Of a stretch of 64,000 nucleotides of DNA, positions 55,476-64,000 are shown in pieces (position 1 is the first letter of the stretch; each line of letters opens with the position of its first letter). The notes beneath the pieces were generated by a model, which was not told the DNA's origin, searched no databases, and was given only the letters and a program-made list of their open reading frames with translations. The position numbers and the translations under genes are program-made. Source of the DNA: Burkholderiales bacterium (GTDB lineage: Bacteria; Pseudomonadota; Gammaproteobacteria; Burkholderiales; Nitrosomonadaceae); NCBI GenBank assembly GCA_024235755.1, contig JACKLV010000014.1, positions 31,627 to 95,626 of the forward strand, in the 5' to 3' direction.

Positions 55476-57545
55476 TTATTCGCAATAGTGCTCGAGTATA
55501 TGCTGCTGAGCCGAGCGCGGTTTTTGTGAGCTCGTTTTGCTGCGTTTATACGAGCCATCGCTTTGCAGTACCCACGCCTGCGAGTTGTCCGAAAGATAAC
55601 TCAACAGACCGTACGCAACAACGCTGTCTCTCGGACGTTTTTCTTCAATTGGAAAACAGACCTCCACGCGATAATGAAGATTGCGCGCCATCCAGTCTGC
55701 GCTGGAGCAAAACACGCGTTCCTCTCCACCATTATAAAAATAATAAATACGCGTATGCTCAAGAAAACGACCAACGATAGAGCGTACATGGATATTCTCA
55801 GAGACGCCCTGAATACCCGGACGCAGGCAACAAATACCGCGTATAATCAGGTCAACTTTAACGCCTGCCTGGGAAGCACGGTATAAAGCCATAATTATTT
55901 CGGGGTCAGTAAGCGCATTCATTTTGGCGATAATCCAGGCCTTCTTTCCCTCCGTCGCAGCCTTGATTTCATCTTCAATAAAACTCAGCATGCTTTTGTA
56001 CAATGTAAAAGGCGACTGCAGCAGCTTTTTTAACTTACCTGCCCGCCCCAATCCGGTCAATTGATGAAAAAGCTTATTGACATCTTCACCAATCGCTTTG
56101 TCGCACGTTAGTAAACCATAGTCGGTATACAATCGCGCAGTCCTGGCATGATAATTGCCTGTGCCCAGATGTACATAACGCCGCAAACTGCGGCCTTCCC
56201 GCCGGACTATCAAAATCATTTTGGCATGGGTTTTATACCCGACGACGCCATATACCACATGCGCCCCAGCTTTCTGTAATTCACTGGCCAGCTCGATATT
56301 CGCTTCTTCGTCGAATCTGGCCCGCAATTCAATCACTACCGTCACTTCCTTGCCTGCGCGGGCAGCCACCTTCAACGCTTCAACCAGCGTGGAATCTGCA
56401 CCGGTACGATATAGTGTTTGTTTGATTGAAAGTACGTTTGGATCGGCAGATGCCTGCCGCACAAAATCAATGACGGGCGCAAAAGACTGGAACGGATGGT
56501 GAAGCAGAATATCGCCATTATGCAACACTTCGAATATATTGGCATTTTTAAGCAGTCGATTAGGAATATCCGGCGTAAATCCGGCAAACTTGAGTTCCGG
56601 ACGATCAACCAGATCACAGATTGCAAGCAATCGACTTAGATTGACAGGCCCCGACACCCTGTATAAATCATCCTTTTGCAACTCAAATTTTTGCAGCAAA
56701 AAATCACTTAAATGATCCGGGCAATTATCGGCGACTTCCAGGCGCACTGCGTTACTGAATCTGCGAGAAGGCAATTCCCCTTCCAGCGCGCGCAACAAAT
56801 CATCCACCTCCTCATCGTCAATCAGCAGATCGCTATCGCGCGTAACTTTGAATTGATAACAACCCAGCACACTCATGCCCGGAAATAAATCCTTGACATG
56901 CGCGTGAATAATGGAAGAAAGCATGACAAAATCATGATTGCCGCTACTATGCGCAGACGGAATCTGAACGATTCGCGGCAAAGAACGCGGCGCCTGTACG
57001 ATTGCAAGACCCGAATCCCGTCCGAAAGCGTCTTTACCTTCCAGCGAAATAATAAAGTATAGATTCTTGTTCAACACCCGCGGAAACGGATGTGCCGGAT
57101 CCAGTCCGATCGGGCTTAAGACCGGCAATACTTCCGCATTAAAGTAGCGCTGCACCCAGCGACTCACCATAGGCTTCCATTGCGAGCGACGCAAAAGTCT
57201 GATTTTATCTTTCGCCATGGCCGGAATAATCATGTTATTCCACACCTCGTACTGCTCTTTGACAATCTGATACGTTGTTTCACTGATCCGCGTCATCACT
57301 TCTGCCGGCAGCAAATTATCCGCGCCTGTCTGTACCGAGCCGTACTTAATCTGTTGTTTGAGGCCTGCAACACGAATTTCAAAAAACTCGTCCAGATTGG
57401 TGCTGGCAATACAAAGAAATTTCAGACGTTCCAGTAACGGCAGATTTTCATCTTTTGCCTGTTCGATAACACGTCGGTTGAATTCGAGTAAACTCAGTTC
57501 GCGATTGATATATAAGGTTGGATTTTTAAGATCTGTTGTATCCAT
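55476..57545 (-). CDS. ppk: Polyphosphate kinase 1
   Basis: Polymerises the gamma phosphate of ATP into polyphosphate. The start at 57545 (MDTTDLKNPTLYINRELS) gives 689 residues, as in E. coli; a start at 57569 would add eight. The phospholipase D-like core has RYVHLGTGNYHARTARLYTDYG, with the candidate phosphohistidine, and SIVGRFLEHTRIYYF, with the second conserved histidine. It converges with ppx. Confidence 0.96.
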   Translation of the reverse strand: MDTTDLKNPTLYINRELSLLEFNRRVIEQAKDENLPLLERLKFLCIASTNLDEFFEIRVAGLKQQIKYGSVQTGADNLLPAEVMTRISETTYQIVKEQYEVWNNMIIPAMAKDKIRLLRRSQWKPMVSRWVQRYFNAEVLPVLSPIGLDPAHPFPRVLNKNLYFIISLEGKDAFGRDSGLAIVQAPRSLPRIVQIPSAHSSGNHDFVMLSSIIHAHVKDLFPGMSVLGCYQFKVTRDSDLLIDDEEVDDLLRALEGELPSRRFSNAVRLEVADNCPDHLSDFLLQKFELQKDDLYRVSGPVNLSRLLAICDLVDRPELKFAGFTPDIPNRLLKNANIFEVLHNGDILLHHPFQSFAPVIDFVRQASADPNVLSIKQTLYRTGADSTLVEALKVAARAGKEVTVVIELRARFDEEANIELASELQKAGAHVVYGVVGYKTHAKMILIVRREGRSLRRYVHLGTGNYHARTARLYTDYGLLTCDKAIGEDVNKLFHQLTGLGRAGKLKKLLQSPFTLYKSMLSFIEDEIKAATEGKKAWIIAKMNALTDPEIIMALYRASQAGVKVDLIIRGICCLRPGIQGVSENIHVRSIVGRFLEHTRIYYFYNGGEERVFCSSADWMARNLHYRVEVCFPIEEKRPRDSVVAYGLLSYLSDNSQAWVLQSDGSYKRSKTSSQKPRSAQQHILEHYCE

Positions 57546-57843
57546 GTGTACTGTAATGCCGTTTAGCAAAGTAATTATTTTTTTCCATCATATTACAGTG
57601 TAGCTGACGAACATGACAGAATTAATAAAAACCAAAAAGCGCGTTGGCCGACTTTAACGACAGAAAAACAAGCGCTCCGGCACCCGTTATGACTTGACGA
57701 CATCAAAATACAACTAAATTTCGGGAATTCCGATACTTTTACTCCCTACTGGCAATAGAACGACTATTTCCTGCAAGACACATTTGGACAAGTAAGAACA
57801 CTGACGTGCTTGCCGAACCTGACAATATCACAGGGATAGCGTG

Positions 57844-59691
57844 CTATGCCGCTTCCAGAATCAAGTTCTTGCCATTCTTTTTAGCGCGATACAGGGCCTC
57901 ATCCGCCCGCTTGAAAATTTGATCTTGCCTTTCGCCCTGCTTGTATTCCGCGATGCCCGCACTAAAAGTAATCAGAATTCTTTTATTCTCATGAAGAAAA
58001 AACTTTTTGGTCAGATCGCGCCTGATTCTGGACAGGATATCGGTCGCCTCTTCTAATTTGGTGTTAGGCAGTAGGATGACAAATTCTTCTCCGCCATACC
58101 GCGCTACAATATCCTCATTGCGCGTGACACTTTTGACTGCATTTATCAAATACACGATGGCCTCGTCACCAACCTTGTGGCCATGCGTATCATTGAGAAC
58201 TTTAAAATTATCAATGTCCAGCAGTGCATAACAGATCGGCCATTGCTGTCGCTGTGCAATCATGACTTCGCGCTCGAACGCCAAATCCAGGCCGCGGCGA
58301 TTGAGCACCTTGGTCAGATGATCTTCATGGATCTTTTCGCTCATTTGCTGTAACTCGGATTCCAATTGAACAATTTTTTCCTGAGCCACTTCAACTTCTG
58401 CACGCGCAGACAAAAATCCCTCCCGGTAGATCTGTGTGCTTTCCTGCATTTTCCGGGTGTCTTGCATAATTTCTACCATCAAATGATTCAATGACTCCAA
58501 ATCATCTGCCTCACTGATCTGCTTGGAATAGCCCTCTATTTTCGTATGATATTCACCTGTTTCATCAGACAATTCTTCAATATTGCTGATCAGACTGGTT
58601 ACCATCTGTTTTAACGTAGTTCTAGCATCACCGAGACTGCGTTTAATAATGCTTTGTCTTTGAATGATTTCATCCAGATAATTCTCTGCTTCAATCATCA
58701 GACGCTTATCCAAAGGACGGTGAATTGTCTCTCGTAGTTTGGATATCTGATTTTTGATCCACTCATCTTCTGACAAGAGTTTGCTGGTGCTGTCGAGAAG
58801 CTTATCCAACAAACGCAGCAGACCTTGCTGCAACTTTGAATTACCTTCAACGGAATACTCAAACTTACCCAAGAATTGTTTAAAAGATAAAACAAACTGT
58901 TCCATCGCCGGTTGACCGTCTATTCCGCGAATTTTTTGCGCCAACGCGACGGCTTCGCTGCTCAACGATTCATCAGCCTCTTTTACCGCAGCCACATGTT
59001 CTAGCGTCTGCATCAATAATTCCAGCAGCTGATCACTGACGCGACTGACGACATCCTGACTCAGCTGCAAATGGCTGCCCACTGCATCTACCGCATCAGC
59101 GCTTACTATCGTCTCCGGCGTAAAATCATTAGCTTGATCAGCATCGCCGCCTTCACCCACCTGCGCGTCACTGCACGCCAGAAAATCCCATGACTCCATC
59201 AATGCAATAATTTTCTTTTGCAGCCCAACGGAATCATTTGATGAACCGGTTAGTACCCGATTTAAGCCTTCACGTTTTCTGGTCTTCGTCACTTTTACGT
59301 GATTCGCGTCCAATTGTTTCAAAAGTTTGGAAATCGTGTCCGGCCAAGACAACTTGTTCTCGGAATCATGATTTTCGACAGAATCAGGCTGCTGATTGGG
59401 CTCTGCACCTAACCCAGTTAGCTTCAAAAGCACACCTTTGTATTCATTCCAGTTTCTATTTTGAAGCGCACGCTCCAGTCTGTTGGCAAAATGGTTCAAT
59501 TCCTGAGTATGGCGCGGGAACTCCTTAACAAAGGAAGACAGCAGCTTGGTTGTCGTTTCACTCATTCGATGATTCGGATTCCCAGCGATCTCATCGTAAA
59601 TTTTATGATAGTTATCAGGCGTCGGCTGAATTTTTAACTCAGCAAGCCTTAGCAAAGTTTTACGCGCAATAATTGACGGGTTGGCATCCAT
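57844..59691 (-). CDS. Diguanylate cyclase with long helical N-terminal region
   Basis: A 615-residue soluble protein. Residues 1-430 form helical segments, with a coiled coil (about 400-445) that looks like the signalling part; no membrane segment is visible. The C-terminal GGDEF domain has an intact active site (YGGEEFVILLP) and FERADEALYRAKKNGKN-like end. An RxxD inhibitory site is not obvious. The N-terminal region resembles those of one-domain GGDEF regulators in betaproteobacteria, but its signal is unknown. Confidence 0.92.
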   Translation of the reverse strand: MDANPSIIARKTLLRLAELKIQPTPDNYHKIYDEIAGNPNHRMSETTTKLLSSFVKEFPRHTQELNHFANRLERALQNRNWNEYKGVLLKLTGLGAEPNQQPDSVENHDSENKLSWPDTISKLLKQLDANHVKVTKTRKREGLNRVLTGSSNDSVGLQKKIIALMESWDFLACSDAQVGEGGDADQANDFTPETIVSADAVDAVGSHLQLSQDVVSRVSDQLLELLMQTLEHVAAVKEADESLSSEAVALAQKIRGIDGQPAMEQFVLSFKQFLGKFEYSVEGNSKLQQGLLRLLDKLLDSTSKLLSEDEWIKNQISKLRETIHRPLDKRLMIEAENYLDEIIQRQSIIKRSLGDARTTLKQMVTSLISNIEELSDETGEYHTKIEGYSKQISEADDLESLNHLMVEIMQDTRKMQESTQIYREGFLSARAEVEVAQEKIVQLESELQQMSEKIHEDHLTKVLNRRGLDLAFEREVMIAQRQQWPICYALLDIDNFKVLNDTHGHKVGDEAIVYLINAVKSVTRNEDIVARYGGEEFVILLPNTKLEEATDILSRIRRDLTKKFFLHENKRILITFSAGIAEYKQGERQDQIFKRADEALYRAKKNGKNLILEAA

Positions 59692-59930
59692 AAGCTAACA
59701 ATCGGGTAATCTATTCAGGGAGAAAAATATATTATTGATCTTAGTAATAGTTATTGTTTCAGGAACGCTGGGTGCTTGATAACTGGTTACGATCAAATTA
59801 ACCATAATGGCAGCGAATATATCATAGTACCAATGACTCACCATGAGCGAAATAACAGTTTTTAACCCTTTATACTCCCCTTTTAAAATTCATCGGCATT
59901 GACGCGCGCCGGTCAAAACGAATCCAACAT

Positions 59931-59959
59931 TTGCACCATTTCATCGAATTGCCGATAAT
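59931..59959 (+). promoter_or_regulatory. Promoter of the SpoIIAA-like operon
   Basis: TTGCAC (59931-59936) and GATAAT (59954-59959) are spaced by 17 bases and lie 28 bases before the ATG of the next gene, whose ribosome site is GAGGTGAG. The gap from 59692 to 59930 shows nothing else. Confidence 0.6.
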
Positions 59960-59986
59960 GAAGCCCTTATCATCTGAGGTGAGATT

Positions 59987-60355
59987 ATGATTACCATACA
60001 AAAACAAAATAGCTTGATTATCGTCGCCGTCATCGGTGAATTTACTTTATCTGATTACAAATCATTTGAAGACCAGATCATTTATCAATCCACCTTCGAA
60101 GGAAAAGTGAATGTTGTAATCGACTTGCGCGACATGATTGATTACACCGTTGATGTCGCCTGGGAAGATATTAAATTCATGCACGAACATGGCAACGATT
60201 TCACTCACATCGCCATCGTAACTGACAATCAATGGCAGGCGTGGAGCGCCTGGATATCCAATCTGTTTACCGATGCCGAAGTGGTTGTGTTCGACGATTA
60301 TGACAAGGCCATTGACTGGGTCACGCGTGAGGATTCCTCATCGACGGCCAATTAA
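59987..60355 (+). CDS. SpoIIAA-like (STAS-related) protein
   Basis: A 122-residue soluble protein of the SpoIIAA-like family. The beta strand-helix layout (ITIQKQNSLIIVAVIGEFTLSDYKSFED and VNVVIDLRDMIDYTVDVAWEDIKFMHEHG) and the final FDDYDKAIDWV are typical. Members are of uncertain function and may bind small lipids. It begins a likely four-gene operon with the two membrane proteins and the acetyltransferase. Confidence 0.8.
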   Translation: MITIQKQNSLIIVAVIGEFTLSDYKSFEDQIIYQSTFEGKVNVVIDLRDMIDYTVDVAWEDIKFMHEHGNDFTHIAIVTDNQWQAWSAWISNLFTDAEVVVFDDYDKAIDWVTREDSSSTAN

Positions 60356-60363
60356 TCTCCGTC

Positions 60364-60852
60364 ATGGACGATTTCATTTTAGCCAGGGTTCTGCACGTCG
60401 TTGGCGTCGTACTCTGGATCGGTGGTGTGGCGATGGTTACACTGGTATTGCTCCCCGGGCTGAAACGCATGTCATCCCCCACTGAAGCCATGGCCTTTTT
60501 TATAGAATTCAGACGCCGCTTTGCGGCTCAGGCACGCTATACAACGTTATTAGTTGGTTTGAGCGGCTTGTACATGACCTATGTACTTGATGCCTGGTAC
60601 CGCTTTATGCTGTGGCAATATTGGTGGATGCACACCATGGTGCTGATCTGGTTGCTGTTTACCGTCATGCTGTTCATTTTTGAACCGCGCTCAAGACGAC
60701 AGCCAGTTCAGACGGCACAAACCAATGTAACTGCAGGCACGTTCACCCAGATCCGCCGCAAGCATATGACATTACTCATTTTAAGCCTGATCACCATCGC
60801 CGGCGCAGTCGCAGGCAGTCACGGCTGGCTGATTCCGGGAGGTGAGTTATGA
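60364..60852 (+). CDS. CopD-like integral membrane protein
   Basis: A 162-residue protein with four hydrophobic segments. The first contains ARVLHVVGVVLWIGGVAMVTLVLLP, a histidine and tryptophan pattern shared by CopD and related heme or quinone membrane proteins. A basic-polar loop lies at about residues 110-130. It starts 8 bases after the upstream gene and overlaps the next by four bases. Function unknown. Confidence 0.75.
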   Translation: MDDFILARVLHVVGVVLWIGGVAMVTLVLLPGLKRMSSPTEAMAFFIEFRRRFAAQARYTTLLVGLSGLYMTYVLDAWYRFMLWQYWWMHTMVLIWLLFTVMLFIFEPRSRRQPVQTAQTNVTAGTFTQIRRKHMTLLILSLITIAGAVAGSHGWLIPGGEL

Positions 60853-61232
60853 GCTATGCGCTCATCAAAATGATCCATGTCAGCAGTGTTATCACCAGTT
60901 TCCTGCTGTTTTTCGTGCGCGGCCTCTGGCTCATCAAAGATTCGCCAAAACTGCGCCAGCGCTGGGTTAAGATCCTGCCACATATCGTCGACACCATCCT
61001 GCTGACCAGCGCAGTTACCTTGGCCTTTAAAATCCAGCAAAGCCCGTTTGTTGATGCCTGGCTGACGGCCAAAGTCATCGGCATTCTAATCTATATCGGT
61101 TTGGGCATGGTCGCCATGCGCTTCGGCAAAACGCGCCGGACACGTATCACAGCCTGGGTAGCTGCGGAATGCGTCTTTATTTACATCGTACTGGTCGCAT
61201 TAACCAAAAGCCCCGTACTTGGGCTGTTCTAG
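60849..61232 (+). CDS. SirB family integral membrane protein
   Basis: A 127-residue protein with four hydrophobic segments and the family opening YALIKMIHVSSVITSFLLFFVRGLW. KILPHIVDTILLTSAVTLAF and AKVIGILIYIGLGMVAMRF are also typical. The ATG overlaps the previous stop (ATGA), so translation is coupled. The family is found widely in proteobacteria, and its function is not known. Confidence 0.85.
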   Translation: MSYALIKMIHVSSVITSFLLFFVRGLWLIKDSPKLRQRWVKILPHIVDTILLTSAVTLAFKIQQSPFVDAWLTAKVIGILIYIGLGMVAMRFGKTRRTRITAWVAAECVFIYIVLVALTKSPVLGLF

Positions 61233-61238
61233 CAATTA

Positions 61239-61802
61239 TTGCGCACCGCAACACCTGAAGTGGAAACCATCGATTTTTCCCGTTTCACCCTACAACAAGC
61301 CACGCCTGATCACTGCCGTGATATCTGCGATCTGGTTAACCTGACGTATCGCGGAGAAACCGGCTGGACCCGAGAAACACATATCATCGGCGGTGACCGC
61401 ACCAATCTTGACGAAATCACCCTGGCAATGGATAAACCGAATGCGCGGTTTTATGTCAGCTATCTCGACCAGCTGCTCGCCGCAAGTATTTATCTGGCCA
61501 AGGAACAGCAAGCGGAACAAAACCATGCCTATATCGGCTTTTTCTCGGTGCATCCGGATTTTCAAGGCCGCGGTCTCGGCAAGCATATTCTACATCAGGC
61601 CGAAACCATCGCCAGACAACAACTAACCGCGACAAAAATTCGCATGTTCGTCGTCTCGCAGCGCCCCGAACTCATCGCATTCTACCAACGCCGTGGCTAT
61701 CAGCGCATCGGCGATCAGGAACCCTATCCGTTACAATTAAAAATCGGCGTTCCGAAAATAGCAGGGCTAACCATTGAATACCTTGAAAAATCTCTGCCAT
61801 AA
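61239..61802 (+). CDS. GNAT family N-acetyltransferase
   Basis: A 187-residue acetyltransferase. The acetyl-CoA motif A (FFSVHPDFQGRGLGKHILHQAE) lies at about residues 100-120, and the C-terminal QRPELIAFYQRRGYQRIG is typical. The start is TTG at 61239, six bases after the SirB stop. The substrate is not evident. It closes the operon that begins with the SpoIIAA-like gene. Confidence 0.88.
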   Translation: MRTATPEVETIDFSRFTLQQATPDHCRDICDLVNLTYRGETGWTRETHIIGGDRTNLDEITLAMDKPNARFYVSYLDQLLAASIYLAKEQQAEQNHAYIGFFSVHPDFQGRGLGKHILHQAETIARQQLTATKIRMFVVSQRPELIAFYQRRGYQRIGDQEPYPLQLKIGVPKIAGLTIEYLEKSLP

Positions 61803-62248
61803 GGCTTGCAACCCTTTGCCAAACTGGCGCATAACAGGGTATGTAAAAGGCAAGACAGTAAGATTTTACAACATTACTTATGCTGGCCTTGGCCACTTTG
61901 ATCGCATGCAACACCCTGCCGCAATAGGCTCCAGCTGAAAAAATCACTGTAAGTCAATCGGCCCACCGTCACCGATAGTAAATCCATCCTGCAGATCGAC
62001 CCAAACGAACATATAGTGATAATAAGAGACATTCTGACGACAAATCGCTATTTCAATTTCAGTCTCGAATGACAAAACCGTGCACATCATGGATGTTGAG
62101 AGCGGCAAAACCACACACATTCCGCGCAGGCAAACATGAAACTGGACAGACCGACCTTTACCTGAACGAAAAACTCAGCGATGTTTTGCTCGCACTGGTT
62201 TAATTTTATCGGTACTGCTTTTAGTGCTGTCAATTCTGAACGCCTCGC
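61803..62248. other. Region between GNAT gene and the IS66 element
   Basis: A 446-base gap with no intact gene. Short plus-strand frames (61880 onward, lipoprotein-like start; 62093-62203, ending YLNEKLSDVLLALV) are interrupted by stops and may be the decayed remains of a gene. Nothing here was matched to a family. Confidence 0.4.
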
Positions 62249-62252
62249 GTAA

Positions 62253-63705
62253 CTACTCTCCCCATACTTTATGAGCCTCACCCGCTAATGCGATTTGAAT
62301 AGCGATAAGCGGGTTATATCCTCTATTGGCCATGGATTGCAGGTAGCTTGAAATCCGGCCATAGGCATGTGCATATTCGGTGGTTCTGAAACAACCTGAT
62401 ACTTTTTGTTTGACCTTTGACATCCTCAAATCGCGCTCAGCCCTGTTATTGGTAAACGATACATGTGGGTCTTTGGCGAACAGCAATACTGCCGTTTCAT
62501 AATCTCTGAGTCTTTCCCAAAGGTTATGTGCATCAGATTTGGCCAGTTTACCGCGTTTGCCGCTGGGCTTAGGCGGAATGTCCGGTAGTTCTTTTGCGCC
62601 GCGCGTTAAAATATTCCGATAGCGTTTTTGCAGATTAGCTAATTCTTTATCGCCTAAACATTTTTCCGTGCTTTTAGAGACTGTCTTGCAAGTTTGCTGT
62701 AGCAGGCGTTTCATATTGCGCGCCCAGGCATAACCATTCGTATCAATAATGAAGGTCAATTCGCGTAACAAATGCGAACCACACAAGCCATGGTTGCAAT
62801 CATGGTACGACAAGTATGATGACCAGCAATCATGAATGATAGCGCCGCCATAACGCGGAATGATATTGATTTCGTCAATGGCGGCTTTACCTCGCTTGCG
62901 GTGCAAAAACTTGAGAGTAACGTCACCTGAAGAATAAACATGAATCCAGTGGTTTTTGCTATCAACCCGGAAAGACGTTTCGTCCACGTTAATTGCTGGT
63001 GTGTTGAGCATTGATGCTGTGGCTTGACACTCCCAAGTTGCTAATGCCTGGTGAAGGCGCAGTACAAACTTCAGCAAACTGGCTTCAGCAATCACCACGC
63101 CGATCATTGATTTTATCAGCTTCTGTACACGGTTCAGGGCAACCACCTGGCCTACCAACAGATTTATCACAAAAGCCTTTAAGCCATCACCATACTGCAA
63201 AGGACCATGCCTATCCGATGGAAATGAATCTTTCACGGTTGCATTACAGGACGGGCAATGTTTGACCTCAGCATCCACGTGATCAACAACTTTCTCGAAT
63301 ACAATGTCGATCTTGGTGCGCCTTTCGTGATCAACGCAAGCAACAATTGCTTAGATCTTCTGCACAGACATCGCAGGTGACTACTTGAGAAATCGTAACA
63401 GTTTCTTTAACACGGGTGTTTCTGGCCTGGTCCTTATTCTCATTTTTGCCCTTGCCGTTACTTCCAGGGCGGCTTAAAGCCGACTCATCCTTGTCTGTCT
63501 GAGAAGATGGTTTGCTGGAATTTTTGCTGTCTTTCTTGGTGCTGCGTTCAAGAAAAATAGCCAATATCAGCTCGATAATCATGAACAGGCTATTCATGAG
63601 CGCTCGAATCTCGGCGGATATTTTTCCTTCCGCACTAAGACAATCAAAGTCTGACTTTAAACGACCAACTTCTTCTCTAACCGAAGCTTTATCCAGATTT
63701 GTCAC
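62253..63705 (-). pseudogene. IS66-family transposase, frameshifted
   Basis: Two adjacent frames together make one transposase. The N-terminal part (63331-63705, GTG start) has a leucine-rich coiled segment, a Lys/Ser-rich linker and the zinc-type CDVCAEDLS segment. It runs into a stop (TGA) after NCCLR. Removing one A/T base at about 63345-63346 restores ACVDHERRTKIDIVFEKVVDHVDAEVKHCPSC and the rest. The C-terminal part (62253-63278 onward) carries the DDE region: NVDETSFRV, HDCWSSYL and FTNNRAERDLRM. It is thus nearly complete but for one frameshift, whether a real mutation or a read error. Confidence 0.9.
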
Positions 63706-63896
63706 ACTAATATCAATGGGTTATTCTTAATAACACCATCATAACATGGCTTTTTTTGACTCCTCGTCAGCCAGCTGACAAGGATTTAACAGACCCACCC
63801 AAATAAAAAGCTAAAGTTGCAACTTAAACGGCTTGTCGCCACTTACAAGTTGATTATAATGAAAGTTTCTTGTCGTGGTGAAAATTCAAAATTCTA

Positions 63897-63942
63897 GCCC
63901 CCAAAAAAACTGTCAAGTGTTTTTTTATTTTTTTGGGGGGTC
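63897..63942. repeat. Hairpin inside the right end of the IS element
   Basis: A G-C and A-T rich inverted repeat (CCCCCAAAAAAA and TTTTTTTGGGGG arms) flanks a centre containing GTCAAGTG. On the minus strand this centre reads CTTGACAG, which contains a TTGACA box and could be the -35 of the transposase promoter. The remaining 245 bases upstream of the transposase start (63706-63951) show no reading frame. Confidence 0.5.
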
Positions 63943-64000
63943 AGCAGTTACCAGTATTTCTAACTTGTGACGACGCTATCTAGTTTTTACGCGCTTTTAG

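Larger units (their letters stand above)
62249..63951 (-). mobile_element. IS66-family insertion sequence
   Basis: An element of about 1.7 kb. Its ends are imperfect inverted repeats: GTAACTACTCTCCCC at 62249-62263 and, read on the minus strand inward from 63951, GTAACTGCTGACCCC, twelve of fifteen identical. GTAA ends are characteristic of IS66-like elements. The transposase stop overlaps the left repeat. No separate TnpA or TnpB is present, as in the single-gene ISBst12-type subgroup. The bases just outside (CGCCTCGC and CAGTATTT) are not duplicated, so the expected 8-base target repeat is absent. Confidence 0.75.

Overview
The window is chromosomal DNA from a betaproteobacterial ammonia oxidiser, most likely a Nitrosomonas species. 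The deciding evidence is the hydroxylamine oxidation cluster on the minus strand at 20252-24482: an eight-heme hydroxylamine oxidoreductase (hao), haoB, tetraheme cytochrome c554 (cycA) and a NapC/NirT-type tetraheme cytochrome cM552 (cycB), in the order known from Nitrosomonas. The genome is moderately AT-rich, intergenic stretches are short, and genes often use TTG or other non-ATG starts.

Layout. 1-3605 (mostly minus): the tail of an unknown protein, a methyltransferase, a UbiH-type ubiquinone hydroxylase and the replicative helicase dnaB. 4226-7677: a porin-like barrel, a FabF plus acyl carrier protein pair and YjbQ. 8228-13192: signalling genes (hybrid histidine kinase, histidine phosphatase, PAS-GGDEF-EAL protein). 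13407-19914: a FadL-type channel, a BCCT transporter, a short-chain dehydrogenase, a small orphan gene, an acyl-CoA synthetase remnant, a monoheme cytochrome c and an RhlE-type helicase. 20252-24482: the hao cluster, closed by a strong hairpin terminator. 24830-38653: a transcription-translation block, all minus strand and read from the right: promoter, tRNA-Tyr, tRNA-Gly, tRNA-Thr, tuf, tRNA-Trp, secE, nusG, rplK, rplA, rplJ, rplL, rpoB, rpoC. 38819-48107: two genes of a peptide ABC importer, fabI, a cyclase and HDOD pair, a Tat-exported intradiol dioxygenase and NADP-type glutamate dehydrogenase. 48290-55472: lytic transglycosylase, CCA-adding enzyme, class I aldolase, a His-tailed cytochrome c and ppx, which meets ppk tail to tail. 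57844-61802: a diguanylate cyclase and a four-gene operon (SpoIIAA-like, two membrane proteins, GNAT). 62249-63951: an IS66-family element with a frameshifted transposase.

How it fits together. HaoA oxidises hydroxylamine in the periplasm, and c554 and cM552 carry the electrons to the quinone pool. UbiH would help build that quinone. GdhA assimilates ammonium, FbaB serves sugar phosphate metabolism, and Ppk/Ppx manage polyphosphate.

Most unusual observation: both cytochromes downstream of hao end in long poly-aspartate tails, encoded by near-identical GAY trinucleotide tracts. I found no clear defence system, CRISPR array, prophage or biosynthetic gene cluster.
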